Below, piece after piece: positions 1 through 12,036 of a stretch of 64,000 nt of DNA. The notes below the pieces were generated by a model that saw only the letters and a list, made by a program, of their open reading frames with translations, had not been told where the DNA came from and did no database searches. Both the position numbers and the translations under genes were made by a program. The DNA is from Apiotrichum sp. Y4204 (lineage: Eukaryota > Basidiomycota > Tremellomycetes > Trichosporonales > Trichosporonaceae), in NCBI GenBank assembly GCA_025531455.1, contig JAMYHL010000014.1, positions 558,001-622,000 on the forward strand, written 5' to 3'. Positions within the stretch are counted from its first letter, which is position 1. The number at the start of each line of letters is the position of its first letter.

Positions 1-615
1 CAGCTCCGCCTGTGCCTCGGCCAGCTTGCCAGCACGCTTCGATTCGCGTCCACCGACTGACGTATTGGAATTGTCCGAGAAGACGGACGCCTGGGAGGAC
101 ATTACGGTCGAGTCGCGCGCCATGCTGTCCAACATTCCCTTTATGTCCGACTTGGTAGGGCGCTGTTTCGTGGATTTGATAAGACGAGTGACGAGAATCT
201 CACGGTCGCGCTTGACGCGAGTCACCTCCTCCTCGAGAAGATGGATCTGCTTCAAATCGCGCCGAAAGTCCTCGAGACTGCTGACATAGGCCGCCCATCC
301 GGGCGAGCTCGTGTCAACCATCGACCCATTGGCCGAGTGATCATGTGTCGATGAAACCGGACCCTCGAACGCGGCATGGCGGACTGCTCGCCGGACGGAG
401 AGGAGTACTCCAGGCGATGAAGTGACATACGCGAGAAGGGACGAGGTCGATGTGTGCGAGTGTGATAGGAGGCTCAGCAGCGATGTGGTGAGATGCTTTT
501 GCGAATCACTTCATGTCAGTCTGCGAAATCTCACAGTATGGACCCACAGGTAATTATTCAACAATCGATCACTGCTGCTCCGATGAGCGCTGTGATTAAC
601 TAAGAGAGAGTCCAT
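1..615 (-). CDS. Partial coiled-coil protein, possibly BAR-domain-like (5' part only)
   Basis: The gene runs off the left edge, so only the N-terminal 192 codons are present. I start it at the ATG at 615; exon 1 is 548-615 and exon 2 is 508 to the window edge. Joining them requires a 39-nt intron (509-547, GTGGGT..CTGACATGAAG) that removes an in-frame TGA. The acceptor is AAG, not the usual YAG, but the branch site lies as in neighbouring genes. The product begins MDSLLVNHSAHRSSSD, continues as a helical Ser/Leu-rich stretch, then a charged helix (about residues 95-130, rich in LEEEVTRVKRDRE-type heptads) and a Ser-rich linker. This resembles fungal BAR-type membrane-curvature proteins (the Ivy1/eisosome style), but the similarity is general. 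Coding without stops across the splice is seen directly; the family call is a guess. Confidence 0.55.
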
Positions 616-2689
616 GGCGGACAGCGATTACGACCGCGATGGTGGTCGAAAGACGGAATATGAGGTGGTAGCGTCTGCGGTGGATAAGACACAAGAAAAT
701 GGGTTTCCAAGAATGATTTGTTGTTGGAACGATGCGGCCGCCGAGGGACACGAGAGGCACAAACGACAGAGCCAAAGGAGCGACAAAAGGGGTCGGGTGG
801 CTTGAAGTGGGAGACGATGGATCGAGAGTGACGGTGGCGGCGGAGGATTGAGACCTGAAAACGTGGTGGGTGTTGGTGGTGGTGGTTGCAGCACACAAAA
901 GCACACCGAGAGTCGATGGAAATGGTAAGAGGAATGGAGTAATGAGAAAGGATAAAGGATGAAAATGGAGAGCACGATGTTGATCGCGATGGAAGCGATG
1001 GAGAGGGAGGGGACACGGATCGAGAGATCGAGAGGGAGGTGTTCCTTGCTGCTCTTGCTGATGCTTTTGCTTGCTTTGCTCCTTTCTTCCTTTCCCGGTT
1101 CGTGTGGAATGTGTATGTCGAAATAATGCGATGGGTATGCAGCAGAGGAGAGGGAGGGAAGGGAGGAAGCTGGGAGTGGGGTGAGATGTGACAATCAGAG
1201 CGCTGGATTCGGGTGTGGAGCCGTGCCAACCTTGGGACATGGGACATTGGAGAGGGGGAGGGGGAGGGAGGGAGCAAATAAAAAATAAAAAAGACCCCTG
1301 CAGTTACGTCATTTGTGCAGCAACAGAGCAATGGGCAGTCATTTTATTTTTTCCGCGCCGTGTTTGGCTCTGTGTGTGTTTGGCTGCCCAGCATGCCCAG
1401 GCTGCCCAGGTTGCCCGGATATGCGCTAAAAAGGCGATCTGCTGGTGATTGATCTCCGTTTTTTCCCCTCTTGTGCCTTTCAACGACGTCATCAATCGCT
1501 GGATCGCCGTCATCATCGCCGTCACTCAATCCCGTCCCATATGGGCTTTGGCTGCTCCCTGGTCGCGCTGGTTTGTGAACCCTGCTTTTCTAGCTCCGAG
1601 GCCCGAGGACGGAGGAGCTGGATGAGCTCCTTCGATTGCCCTCGGCGCCCGTGACATCCCAAGATATTCAAGCATATGGATAGTGGGATTGGTGGGATTG
1701 GATGAGCATCGATGAGCATCAGCCTACATAATCTCCTGTCATCGCGTACACACCCTCCGGTGGCCGGTGGGCCCATGTGGAGACTGGACCGCGCGGAGTG
1801 GGCAACGTGCAAAATTGCAAAACGCTGTTCCTCGGTCCTCGCTTCACGTCCGGTCGTGATGTGGGGGCACAATGACAACAACATGACATCGTTGTGCACC
1901 TTGGCTAGAAGCGAGGTTGGTTAGGAGCAGACCAATGGAAATAGGTGTCGGCTGGCAGAGCTAGCTACCTCGAAGGGATGTGGCCCATCTGATAAGAGAA
2001 AACACTTGACGCGGGGGTCGTCAAGCACGCTAATCCAAGTGTCAACTCCGCGGTCCGACAATGTCTCAGTCGACCAGCACTGACATGTTGACAACCTGAC
2101 CAGCAAGGCCAGCAACGATGAGAACGCGCTGGTGTTGATGTTGATTATTGATTGTTTTGGTGATGGCAAATCCCATGGTGCCAAGTCTCAGGGCATCCCG
2201 AGCACGGGATGTCTGAGATCTCACAGGGGAATCTGTGTGATCTGCGTGATGATCCCATATCCCACGGTCCTTTCGAGCTTTCGATTCGCGCGATCGTCGT
2301 GTGGATCCCACGCTAGAGGGGTGCCTGATCAGCTCGTGGGAGACATGCGAAAATACAATGGTGGCCATGTGGTTATCAATCTGGTTTCTTAGTCTTTGTA
2401 ACTCCACGTCATTCATGTTGCTGCGGGGTATGCCACCGTCAGGGGGACGTGTATCGTGGAAGGCAAGTGTCGTCGTCGGTCGCGATGTCCACGACGTGAC
2501 GGAGGAGGCGGAGGCTGTCATTCATCTCGAAACAAGTCGGTCAGTCCACCACAACCCACTCTCACTCTCTTATTCTCTTCACCCCGCCTCGACTTGCTCG
2601 CGCCGCTCCCCGCAGGAGCCCACGCCCAACTCTTGGACTCCCGGGAACTTCCCCTTCTTTCATTCGACGCCTCTCCCTTCCCTTCCGCC
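616..2689. other. Divergent intergenic region between the coiled-coil gene and STT3
   Basis: No recognisable gene. Several open frames of 60-240 codons overlap on the minus strand between 596 and 1,331 and are rich in Ser/His/Pro; they look like by-products of low stop density in purine-rich DNA. The last 170 nt before STT3 (about 2,520-2,689) are pyrimidine-rich and contain no ATG, as expected for its 5' untranslated leader. Confidence 0.6.
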
Positions 2690-5307
2690 ATGCCGCCGAA
2701 GAAGGCTTCGGCCTCAGCACCCGCGGCGGCTGCGTCGCCAGCAACAGCCCAGCCCGTGATCGTCCCGCGAGCGATTGCCGAGGAGGAGGCGGTCCAGGAC
2801 GCGCCGAAGCAGAAGTACGCGTGGCCGCTCCCGCACTTCTCCACCAGCTCGATCGACAACACCCAGTCGCTCCTCCGCTTTGTTATTCTCGCTTTCATCG
2901 CAGGCGCCGCCGTCGCCAGCCGTCTCTTTGCGGTCATCCGCTTTGAGAGTGTCATCCACGAGTTTGACCCGTGGTTCAACTAGTGCGTGACGAGCTGTTT
3001 GCTGTTGGGAACAAGCTGACACCGCAGCCGTGCAACCCGCATCCTTGTCGAGAAGGGATTCTATGTTCGTTGATTGCTAGGCGCATAGGGACAGCACTGA
3101 TACCGTACAGGAGTTCTGGAACTGGTTCGACCCAACGGCATGGTACCCCCTCGGCCGTACCGTCGGTGGCACCGTCTACCCCGGTCTCATGGTGACTGCT
3201 GGCCTCATCTGGAGCTTCTTCCAGTGGATCAACATGCCGGTTGACATCCGCAATGTCTGTGTGCTGCTCGCGCCTGGATTCGCGGGTCTTACTGCGCTCA
3301 TGACTTACTTGTAGGTGCTAGAACTCTTGCATGGGACAGCAGCTCACTCCAGCTTCACTGTTGAGATGTCGACGCCGTCGGCTGGTCTTCTCGCGGCCGC
3401 CTTCATCGGTATTGTCCCAGGTTACATCTCGCGTTCCGTCGCGGGCTCCTACGACAACGAGGCGATTGCCATCTTCCTTCTTATGGGCACCTTCTTCCTC
3501 TGGATCAAGGCGCTTAAGACTGGCTCGGCGTTCTGGGGCACTGCCGCCGCCCTCTTCTACGGCTGGATGGTCGCCGCCTGGGGTGGTTATGTGTTCATCA
3601 CCAACATGGTTCCCCTCCACGTCTTCGTTCTCATCCTCATGGGCCGCTACAACAACCGCATGTACGTTGCGTACTCGTCGTGGTATGTCCTCGGCACCGT
3701 CGCGTCGATGCAGGTGCCCTTCGTCGAGTTCCTCCCCATCCGTACTTCGGAGGGTATGGCTGCTCTCGGCACATTCGGTCTGATCCAGCTCGTCGCTTTC
3801 GTCGAGACCGTCCGCCGTCTCGTGCCCGGCAAGCAGTTCCAGTTCCTGCTCCGCATGTTTGTGGCTATTGTGTTCGTAGTCTCTCTCGTCGCCCTTGTCG
3901 TCCTCACCTTCTCGGGCTGGATTGCCCCTTGGACCGGCCGTTTCTACTCTCTCTGGGACACTGGCTACGCCAAGGTTCACATGCCGATCATCGCCTCGGT
4001 GTCGGAGCACCAGCCGACCGCCTGGCCCGCGTACTTCTTTGACGTCCACATGCTCATCTGGATGTTCCCTGCCGGTATCTTCTGGATGTTCAAGGAGCTG
4101 CGTGACGAGCACGTCTTTGTCATCATCTACGCCGTCTTCGCGTCCTACTTCTCCGGTGTCATGGTCCGTCTCATGCTCGTCCTCACCCCGGTCATGTGCG
4201 TCACCTCCGCTATTGCCATTTCAAAGCTCCTCGACGTCTACCTCGACCCTACTCTCCCTCAGCAGGAGGAGGAGGAGGTCCCTACCTCCAAGAAGGCCAA
4301 GAAGACCGCCGCCAACAAGCAGCAGTCCGCGTTCCAGTTCACCGGTCTGCTGTCGGGCAAGAAGTCAAAGGGCATTTTTGGCTACGACTCGCGTGCCGCC
4401 GTCGTCGTCACGATGCTCCTCTTCCTCTCCATGTTCGTCCACCACTGCACATACGTCACGTCGTCGGCGTACTCGTCGCCTTCGGTCGTCCTCTCGTCGC
4501 GCAACCCCGACGGCAGCAACAACATCATCGATGACTTCCGCGAGGCGTACTACTGGCTCCGCCAGAACACCGAAAAGGACGCCGTCGTCATGTCCTGGTG
4601 GGACTATGGCTACCAGATCGCCGGCATGGCTGACCGCCCGACCCTGGTTGACAACAACACGTGGAACAACAGTGAGTATCCATACCTACTTTTCCCCTGA
4701 CCGCAGCCCACATCGCGACGGTCGGCAAGGCCATGTCCGGCAGCGAGGACATTGCGTACCCGATTCTGCGCCGGCACGATGTCGACTATGTGCTCGTCAT
4801 CTTTGGCGGTCTGCTCGGCTACTCTGGCGACGACATTAACAAGTTCCTCTGGATGGTGCGCATTGCGCAGGGCGAGTGGCCCGACGAGGTCAACGAACCA
4901 GACTACTTTACCCCGCGCGGCGAGTACGCCGTCGACGACCGCGCGTCCCAGACCATGCGCAACTGCCTCATGTACAAGATGAGCTACCATCGGTAAGATA
5001 TACAGGGTTGTCTTTAGAATCTGCTCTGACACACAGCTTCCCGGAGCTGTACGGCGGACACCCGGCGCAGGACCGCGTGCGTGGCCAGACGATCCCGGCC
5101 AAGGGCACGCACGAGGACCTCGAGACGATCGAGGAGGCGTTCACCTCTGAGAACTGGATTGTGCGCATCTACGCCGTGCGCAAGGAGGACGCGTTTGGGC
5201 GCGAGCACAAGGCCGCGCGCGCGTTCGAAAAGGGCCAGAAGCTCAAGCGCTCCGCGTCCGCTGCCGCGCCGGACGGTAGCCCGAGCGGTAAGGGCGGAAG
5301 GAGGTAG
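2690..5307 (+). CDS. STT3: Oligosaccharyltransferase catalytic subunit STT3
   Basis: Catalytic subunit of the ER oligosaccharyltransferase, which moves the lipid-linked glycan to Asn in N-X-S/T sequons. Six exons: 2690-2982, 3028-3064, 3111-3310, 3353-4671, 4707-4992, 5037-5307; introns are 45, 46, 42, 35 and 44 nt. The join gives 801 residues, within the usual size range of the family. Visible signatures are the first-loop metal-binding motif EFDPWFN (D93), the second SYDNEA (D211, E213), a long run of hydrophobic membrane segments (about residues 70-500), and the sequon-binding WWDYG (592-596) followed by DNNTWNN. The N-terminus is Ala/Pro-rich and cytosolic; the C-terminus ends in a basic Gly/Arg tail. 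The start is the first ATG after a 170-nt ATG-free leader. The stop lies 173 bp from the stop of the convergent MPH1. Confidence 0.97.
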
Positions 5308-5480
5308 ATCCCCCTTTTTCCCCCATCTGGAGTGAGCAGTAGATAAAAGCGCTCGCGCGTAGAATGCATGCAGTAGACAAAACATCAAAGTCGGAGCTTT
5401 CCATGACATGGACAATGAATACAGGCATTGCAATACAAAAGCGGCACCACGCACTGCACATGCACATCCCGCACACTCCA
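5308..5480. other. Shared 3' region of STT3 and MPH1
   Basis: 173 bp between two convergent stop codons. Both transcripts must end within or across it, so their 3' ends probably overlap. No strong hairpin or repeat is visible. Confidence 0.6.
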
Positions 5481-8400
5481 CTACTCTTCATCCGAGCTGA
5501 GCACGCATACCTGCGCCGGCTCCAGGTCTAACTTTGGGGAAGTCGGTAAGGACGGCACGAACTGCGACGGCGACGTCGGCGTCGGCGTCGGCGTGCGCGC
5601 GCGAATCACGCTCGTCGTCGCGAAGAACGCCATCGCCTCTTCCACGAGCTGCGTGTGCGCGCGCTCGCGCTCCTCCCTTTCGATCTCCGATTTGGTCGGC
5701 GACGGCGTGGCGGGTTTCGTGCTTTTGGTCTTTGCGCGTTTCCGTGCGGCCGGTTTCTTGGTCGTCCCCCTCGTTTTCTTGCCGCTACTTGCGCTCGGCA
5801 CAGCGCCGTACAGCAGCTCGTGCTCGGCCGTGTCGGACCCCTCACCCTCGCTCTCGGACGTGATCCCGTCATCGGAGTGAACGGCACTCTTCCGCCGTTT
5901 CTTAGCGCCGAGGCGGAGCAGTTCCGCGACAGACCTGAATCCGTCGGGAGCGCCGTCGGGGATCTCGAGGCGCGGCGCGCGCTTTGTCTTGGCGCGACTG
6001 ACCTGTTCCTGGGTCGCAGAGGGCAGCGCGCGCTTCTTCTTGTGGTCGGACGGATCCCACGGGTCGATCTCCATCCGCTGTTCTGTACACGCCGGCAGCG
6101 GTCCCGGAGGGAGGAGGCGCTCGACGTCCTCGAAGAGCTCGAGGTTGCGGCTGTGCAGAATCTCCTCCTGGATGTCACGGTGCGTCTGCTGCGCCGTGTC
6201 CCAGTTCATGTCCTCGCGATTCTGCGACATGAGAACGTGCACGTACCCGTCGCGCTTGCGGCCTGTTCGTCCGATACGTTGCAGCTGAGTTGGTCAGGGT
6301 ATGACACATTCACCAACGCACGAGTTTAATCGACTGTTTCGGCATGTCGTAGATGACGACAAAGTCGACTTCGCCAATGTCGAGACCCTCCTCACCAATA
6401 GAAGTGGAGACTAGGACGTTGTACTTGCCCTCCTTGAACTCTTGGACAGTCTGGAGTGAGCTAAAGTGCACGCGTGGGACTCAGCTCACCTTTTTCTGCT
6501 CCTTCTGGTTGAAGCCTTTGTCCCGCTCCTGTTTACCCTGCGACTGACCCACAAACTTGGTGGCGCGCAGCAGCTCGGGATGGTCGTTGAGCATGTCCAC
6601 GACGTCCAGGACACAGTGGCGGAAGGAGCAGAACACCATTGCGCGGGTGTCGTTCTTGATCCCATGCACGCGCTCGTCTTCCTGCGCTTGGGCAAAGTAT
6701 GCTAACAGCTGGATATCAGTCAAATCCTCCGTCTCGCACTCACAAGCTCAAGCGTCTTGTGCATCTTTGGATGCCTGTCCGCGGGTGTCTTGCCGTCTTG
6801 CCGCCGCTCAATGGCGTTTATCTCGCCCTCGACATCCCCAAGAATCCGCTGAAACTCAAGGTTGTTCCGCATCGCAAACGCGCCGCCGAGCGAATTGCCC
6901 TTCTTGCCCTCGGACTTTGTGTGGCCCGCTATCTCCAGCAAGCTGGTGTGGAACATGCCAAGCGAAAATTCCAGCTGCTGTATCAGAACACAGACTTCTC
7001 TGCAACTCACGAGATACGCCATGGCGCGGGCCATCTTCTCCAGCTGGCTGAGCGGGCCTTGCGCCCACATAAGACCTTTTTCCCGGCCCCTGAGGATCTC
7101 CATGCGCCTCGCAGTGAGCCGGAAGGTTCGCAGGCGCTTGGCATCCAAATCCCTTTCGGTGAGGACATTCTTTTCAACAAGCTTCTGGATGAAAGGCTGA
7201 TGGGTGTCAATACAGGCCGCCGAGTCTGAACCCACCTTCATGAGTGTAGCCCACCGGTCGCGCAGCTCTGCGATAAGCGACCCGGGTGGGACCACATGTC
7301 TTTCCGTGATCTGCTGTCAGCGGGTACATGAGCGATTTTGACACCCTACTTTCTCATTCATGTACTTCTTGATCTCTGGTGCCTCTGCCTCTCGAATCTC
7401 GATACGGCTAATGTGCAAGGCGTCAACGACGCCCTGGACTTTTGGGACGTCGCCACCCGGCGTAGCTGTGAGCGCAAGGACACGAAAGTACGGATGATGG
7501 GCTGTAATGTACGCCAGAATCGTAGTGTACGCGTATGAACCGGAGGCTTTATGCGCCTCATCTGGCGGGTCAGCATGCACTTGCGTCGTTGCACCCACCA
7601 AACACGGCCAGAACAATATCTCGCGGGTCCACAGCACCGCGCTTCAGGTCGTTGTCGAGAGTCTGGGGTGTGCAGTAGAAAACACGGCGCTCTTCCCACT
7701 GTAATGTCAGCTGGCACCTACTGACAAACACACCATTCGCTCGCGTTCTTTTGCCGACACACTGGCTCCGGTCATGACAGCTGCGTCGCTCGATGGGATA
7801 CCACACGTTAGCTGACAGGCCTCAATCTGCTGGTTGACAAGCGGCTTGGTCGGCGCAAGGAAGACAATCTTTCCAGTTGGAAACCAACGGTAGACTGTGG
7901 TCAGCTCAGATGCGAGCAGCCTGGGCGTACAGTTCAACATGACCACGCCGGCCACAAACGTCTTTCCAAGACCGGTGGGAAGCGCAACAAGGCAGTTGTC
8001 CGTAAAGCACGCGCGGATAATCTCATACTGGTAGTCGCGTTTCGGGTGGTTCGTGGGATAGAGGTAGTCTTTGATAGTGACAGGATTGTAAATATGTCGT
8101 TGAGGTTCATACGGCTTGTCTGAGGGTTAGAAGCGAGACGACGATTGAAACCCACTCATATCGACCGGAGGCGGAGGTTCCAGTCCAAACGGATCCTCGT
8201 CCTCGTCGTCAAACTCCTCATCCTCTTCCTCGTCCTCGTCATTGCGCCTCCGTCTTCCCTTCTTCTTTCGCTTCTCGGCATCAAGCCGGCGCCCGCTGGC
8301 AGCAAACACCGTTCGGTCCCACCGCTTGCCCTTGGTGTACGTCGGCTCGCGGCGGAAGTTTAAATGCGTCTGTAACCCGCTGCTCGTCGAGCGAGAAAAC

Positions 8401-8882
8401 GTGCGTTTAATACCCCGATTCGCGTTGGGTAACCGCGGCGGTGGACGACCCGTCAAGGTCCCAGTTGACGCTGTTGCAGCGACTTCGTCAATCTGGGCGA
8501 GCGCTTCAGCGCTAAAGCTGGCATCATCAAAATCGTCAGAGCTCGGTACCACTATCGGCTCGGGGGGAGGTAGTCGGACGCCGAGGACGGCTGCACGCCG
8601 TGAGGACGCGCCGGAGGACTCGGGGCGCGAGATTCCGGCGTTGGTGGCGCGGCCTGGTGGGCGAAACGGGGGATTTGCGGGATTGCGCGCGGTAGTAGCG
8701 ACCGATGCTGCGGGAACGACTGTGTGGTTTACGGTACTAGGCCCGGCGTTATTTGAACTAGTGGCGGAAGGACGCTCAAAGTTAGCGGGTGTGGCCTGCA
8801 CCGCACGCGTCTCGATATCGTCCACGGCACGCAGGAACGACTCGTCGGCAAAGTCGTCAAAGCCAAATTCGTCGTCGGACAT
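5481..8882 (-). CDS. MPH1: MPH1/FANCM-family ATP-dependent 3'-5' DNA helicase
   Basis: Superfamily 2 DNA helicase that remodels D-loops and stalled forks. Ten exons (coding order): 8882-8156, 8119-7931, 7894-7734, 7698-7599, 7561-7350, 7310-7011, 6974-6744, 6708-6490, 6450-6322, 6284-5481; all nine introns are 35-39 nt. Every splice phase agrees and the join is 3,072 nt, giving 1,023 residues. Residues 1-240 are acidic and Ser-rich, with D/E-rich patches. Helicase motifs follow: Walker A LPTGLGKT (289-296), APTKPLV, DEAH (393-396), TATPGG, STSIGEEGLDIGEVD and motif VI QRIGRTGR (758-765). HPKMHKTLEL and the FCSFR..FVGQSQGK..GFNQKEQ block are characteristic of FANCM/Mph1. The C-terminal ~250 residues are basic with acidic clusters and are probably unstructured. 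The ATG at 8882 is the only plausible start. The acceptor of the sixth intron could be 3 nt away (6978 instead of 6975). Confidence 0.96.
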
Positions 8883-9293
8883 GGTGTAGGTCAAGAGTGG
8901 GTAGGTTTAGGGCAAGAGTATCATTATGGGAAGCAGAGGTGAGAGGAGGTGGGAAGGAGGATGAGGAGATCGATGTCGACAATATTATTGCGACGCGTCG
9001 AGGAAATGCTTGTCATGACACCGTCTAGTTGAGTGGACTGTCTCGGATTCAGGGAAATACGAAAACAAGTGTCACGTGATTAATACAAAATCAGTCGCCA
9101 CCGTGCTAATCCACGGATCCACGGTCTGCCTTTGTTGATTTGCCGATCTAATGTGATTACAATTTCAGACATTCCGATGGCCTCTTGAGCATGGACTCAC
9201 GGGGGCGCGTCGTCGTCGACGAACAGATCATCGCCTCTGTCCCTTCCTTCCACTCTTCGTCTTCACACTCTTCTCAACAAAGCATCTTATAAG
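8883..9293. promoter_or_regulatory. Divergent promoter of MPH1 and ARL2, with TCACGTGA site
   Basis: 411 bp separate the two divergent start codons, so this region must drive both genes. It contains the perfect 8-bp palindrome TCACGTGA at 9072-9079, the core bound by Cbf1/USF-type bHLH proteins in fungi, near the middle of the gap. Factor identity is inferred. Confidence 0.6.
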
Positions 9294-10341
9294 ATGGGTA
9301 GGTTGTTGATACTCACTGGAACGCGGTGACAGAAACCCGGAATTCTCGGTCGTGCAGCACATCTGCCGCAGCTGGCATATACTTGTCGACCAGCTGTTGA
9401 CACCAGGTCTCCTGACCATCATCCGGAAGAACAAGGCCAAGGCGCGCGAGATGCGCGTCCTCTTCCTGTGAGTGCTGAGCCGTCTATCTTCGCACTTGCT
9501 TTAATGCTGACTATCGCGCGTCTGTATCTCCGCATATTGCGTTTCTGTGATTACTATCTATACCCGTCTCGACTGAACCACATCGTACCCCCCACAGTGG
9601 CCTCGACAACGCAGGGAAGACAACTATCCTTAAGAAGGTCACGGGTGGAGACATCAGCTCCATCTCTCCAACACTCGGGTTCAACATCATGTCTCTCATG
9701 TGGGGCGAGTACACTCTCAACGTCTGTGCGTACGCGAGGTAGCCGCTCTGTTTCAACCTCGACGCATTGTCAGACGCTGACCTTTCAGGGGACGTGGGAG
9801 GACAGCGCACGCTGCGCCCATACTGGAGGAATTACTTTGAGTCGACAGACGCAGTCGTGTGGGTCGTGGACAGCTCTGATGCCCTGCGTCTCGAGGACGG
9901 TGCCGCCGAGCTGAGGGCTCTACTGGAGGAAGAGGTGGGTTTGCTGATCGGTGTTAACCCACTTGCTTACGCCAGCGTCTCGCAGGTGCGACGTTGCTTG
10001 TGTTTGCCAACAAGCAGGATCTTGCTGGCTCTCTGTCGCATGAGCAGATCCGTGATGTGAGCTAACTCCCGCCACGGTCAAAAGCTGACATGCAGGCTCT
10101 TGGTCTTCAATCTATCGCCTCACACAAGTGGCGCATTGTCCCGTGCTCGGCCATCACGGGCGACGGCCTGCACGAGGGATTGGATTGGGTTGTTGGAGAA
10201 GTCGCCGGGCGCCTGTATTGGAACGGACGGAAGACGGAGGCCGGTGCGATCGCCGAGTCTACGGCGCTGGACCCGACACCGCCTGCTCCACCAGCGCCAG
10301 AGCCCGCAACTACCACTCCTGCCCCTGCCATCCATGCTTAG
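9294..10341 (+). CDS. ARL2: ARF-like small GTPase, ARL2/Cin4 type
   Basis: Small GTPase of the ARL2 group, which works with tubulin-folding cofactor D and BART-type effectors in microtubule biogenesis. Six exons: 9294-9297, 9407-9467, 9598-9725, 9789-9934, 9976-10056, 10096-10341; introns are 109, 130, 63, 41 and 39 nt. The first exon holds only ATG plus one base; the splice yields MGLLTIIRK, the conserved ARL2 N-terminus. Motifs: P-loop GLDNAGKT (23-30), switch I with SPTLGF, WDVGGQ (65-70, with the catalytic Gln70) and NKQD (125-128), with a CSAITG base-recognition loop. The core ends near residue 180. An Ala/Pro/Thr-rich tail of about 40 residues follows (ending PAIHA), beyond the length usual for ARL2 (about 184). 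Total 221 residues. Not likely to be myristoylated, as known for ARL2 despite Gly2. Confidence 0.95.
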
Positions 10342-10465
10342 GCTTATGTGCGTGTACAACAGTAATACATTGTGAATTGTGTATGATGCTAATGCCAAAG
10401 ATTATGCGTAGATATATGATGTTAATGCCGATGTTGTATGCTGTCATGTGTGGCTTTCCGGAATA
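10342..10465. other. Shared 3' region of ARL2 and the MAK32-like gene
   Basis: 124 bp between convergent stops. It is AT-richer than the flanks, with repeated tgatg/atgatgttaatgc words at 10,385-10,440 on the plus strand. Transcripts of both genes must end here. Confidence 0.5.
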
Positions 10466-12036
10466 TCACGCGGCGACCGCGGCACGGGCACGCAAGAGCT
10501 CAAGGCGGCGCTGCGGGGAATCCGTGTTCCACATTTCGCGGCCCTTGGCGACACTCAGGCGGAGGGCGCGTTGTGCGTTCTGCTCGGAAGAGGACAAATC
10601 GTAAAGGTTGGCAGGTCGGTCGTATGGGCGCTGTTCAGGCGAGTGGTTGGGGGAAGGGAATGGAGAGGTGAGGGATGGCAGACCGTACTGCTCGACTACA
10701 AAAGAGGCGGAGACGCTGGCGTACAGCGCCGCCTCGTAGGGGTTGCCGCCGGTGAGCTTGAGGCCGGCAATGTACCCGCCGATAAAGGCATTGCCAGCGC
10801 CAGTCACGTCCCGGACACGGAACGAGTCATGGGCCCAGTACGACGGTGTCCAGCGAAGGCCTCCAAGGCGCGTGCCAACACATGCGCCGTGAGGTCCACA
10901 CCGGATGAGGACGATACCGTTACCATCATTACCGACACCGACGGTGTGAAGAAGATGCTCGACAGCCTGCTCGACCGCCGCGCGGACACCACACGACGTC
11001 TCGGACGCCGTGATGCCGTAGAACGCAAGGAGTTCCTCGTGGTTCGGGCTGCGGTGTGAGCGGAATTCGGGAAGCTGACACGGCTACTCACGACAGGATA
11101 TCGACGTGCTGGGCGGCACGCTCAAAGTTGTCCTTCTCACCCGGGTGGCATGATGACGGCACGGGCTCAAACGCAATCTTGGGCCGCCAAGTTGAGCCGG
11201 TCGCCTGCACTTGGGCGAGCATCTGGAGCAAGTCGGCGGAACCGTATGGAGGGGCGACGTGGAGGAATGCCGCTCCGCCCAGCGGTCCTTGTGCGAGAGC
11301 TGCGAGCTCCTCGCCGGTACGCATAGCGGGCCTGACGATGGGTTCATACCTGCCCGTCAGTGATCAAGTCGCGTAGCGATGTGCCGATCACGATCGGTAT
11401 CCGTCTCTGAATTGGTACTCACGTCCTGACGTCGCCGTCGAACCCAATCCTTGAGCGTGGGAAACTCGCGCCAGGTGTCGAGTTGAATACCCACATCTCT
11501 GGGCCGAAGCGGTCAATCTCGGCCTCGAGGCCCGGGAGGTCGTCTGCGTCGTCGCGGTCGACCACGGCGCGCATCTCATTGGACGCGAGCCATACCCTCG
11601 CGCCGATGAGGGCGTAGAGCCCGCCGCCGCCGAGGACGGTGGCTGGCCGCTCGCGCGGGCGGGCGGGGCTGTCGAGGGAAAGCGCGCGGGGCGGGTAGGC
11701 GGTGCGCAGGGGGCTGGTGGGGAAGGCGTCGAAGGAGTAGCGCGTTGGGGTGGTCACGAACGACTCAGGGACAGAGGAGGCGGACGACGCGAGGCTGGGG
11801 GAGGGCGGCTGCGAGGCAATGTGCAGGGCCGCGAGGGAGAGCTCGTCTGGTGTCGGGGATGGCGGCTCGAAAATGTCGAGGAGGACGGTGCCTGTTGTCA
11901 GAGGGTGGCCTCTTCTGTCGTGTCATGGCAACGTACCGATCGAGGCGAGGGTGAATGGGACGTGGGCGGGGGTAGACAGGCGCTCCGGCTCGTCAGTGTA
12001 CATTGGGCTGCTCGGCGTGTCGAGCATCGCGCCCAT
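10466..12036 (-). CDS. MAK32: MAK32-like PfkB/ribokinase-fold protein, probable pseudokinase
   Basis: Member of the PfkB carbohydrate-kinase fold closest in pattern to yeast Mak32, a factor needed for stability of L-A dsRNA virus particles. Four exons: 12036-11937, 11891-11423, 11349-11092, 11048-10466; introns are 45, 73 and 43 nt. The phases agree and the join is 1,410 nt, giving 469 residues. Visible: N-terminal TLASIGTVLLDIF (PfkB first strand), a Pro/Ser-rich insertion (about 45-100), GGGGLYALIGARVW, the DILSPNHEELLAFYG block (276-287 region), and CGPHGACV before the anion-hole motif DVTGAGN (356-362). In active PfkB kinases the last residue of GAGD is the catalytic base; here it is Asn362. 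To my knowledge Mak32 proteins share this change, so sugar-kinase activity is doubtful. A second ATG lies three codons into the reading frame (12027). Confidence 0.8.

Noticed and set aside
596..1331. Long overlapping minus-strand frames (188-243 codons) upstream of STT3
   Set aside because: Three frames are open at once over purine-rich DNA; the products are low-complexity Ser/His/Pro/Arg without domains. A low stop frequency explains them.
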